A stretch of DNA of 64,000 bases from Xanthomonas sp. Leaf131 (GTDB lineage Bacteria > Pseudomonadota > Gammaproteobacteria > Xanthomonadales > Xanthomonadaceae), in NCBI RefSeq assembly GCF_001423495.1, contig NZ_LMOG01000003.1, positions 186,001 through 250,000 on the forward strand, read 5' to 3'. The notes under the pieces were generated by a model that did no database searches, was not told the origin of the DNA, and worked only from the letters and a program-made list of their open reading frames with translations. The position numbers and the translations under genes are program-made. The first letter of the stretch is position 1. Each line of letters starts with the position of its first letter. Below, piece after piece: positions 63,300 to 64,000 of the stretch.

Positions 63300-64000
<701 letters not shown>

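Overview
The window is chromosomal DNA of a gamma-proteobacterium of the Xanthomonas group. The evidence is the high GC content, the dense short intergenic spacing, the gene block bamE / fur / recN / hrcA-grpE-dnaK-dnaJ, an ssrA tag of the xanthomonad type (ANDDNYGSDYAIAA), and an efflux cluster whose layout matches Stenotrophomonas smeRv-smeU1-V-W-U2-X. I see no prophage, insertion sequence, CRISPR array, rRNA or tRNA. The window starts just upstream of a peroxidase gene and ends inside a dihydrolipoamide dehydrogenase gene.

Layout. 0-10 kb: glutathione peroxidase, ferredoxin-NADP reductase (fpr), an ABC exporter, class I fumarase, a glutathione transferase, a Tat-type beta-carbonic anhydrase, phospholipase A (pldA), a DUF456 membrane protein, a cold-shock protein and a glycine-zipper lipoprotein. 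10-25 kb: a small c-type cytochrome, tcdA, tatD, a second glycine-zipper protein, glutaryl-CoA dehydrogenase, a DUF3857/transglutaminase protein, a second GST, asnB, an FMN reductase, dnaB, photolyase and an OmpA-like lipoprotein. 26.5-35.5 kb: a divergent LysR regulator and a five-gene RND efflux operon with two interleaved short-chain dehydrogenases. 35.5-39 kb: two diguanylate cyclases. 39-43 kb: trans-translation genes ssrA and smpB, on either side of a protein that fuses an alpha/beta-hydrolase to a subtilisin. 43-52 kb: ratA-rnfH, bamE, fur, recN and the heat-shock cluster. 52-54 kb: pdxY-tyrA. 54-60 kb: a type-I-secretion-like operon (LysR, ABC protein, HlyD, TolC). 60-64 kb: an MsbA-related exporter, yigZ, a LOG-family enzyme and lpd.

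Most unusual items. (1) The ABC protein at 57271-58959 keeps the exporter membrane domain and the outline of an ATPase domain, but Walker A, signature, Walker B and H-loop are all lost, although it sits in a translationally coupled HlyD/TolC operon. (2) The 816-residue protein at 39904-42354 carries complete serine-hydrolase motifs of two unrelated folds. (3) A nested-hairpin repeat family occurs at two loci (22.8-23.1 kb and 25.9-26.4 kb) as facing inverted pairs; its inner stem shows compensatory base-pair changes, and at one locus both members are perfectly duplicated in tandem. (4) A second dispersed element with ATTCCCGATTCCC-type inverted ends occurs four times and each time abuts stop or start codons, including one copy wedged between dnaK and dnaJ.

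Functionally most of the window is housekeeping: stress response (GPx, Fpr, Fur, heat shock, trans-translation, RecN, photolyase), envelope maintenance (BamE, PldA, lipoproteins, OmpA-like), central metabolism (fumarase, Lpd, TyrA, AsnB, PdxY) and export. Starts were re-chosen where the longest open frame ran upstream of the credible start; this is noted in the entries.
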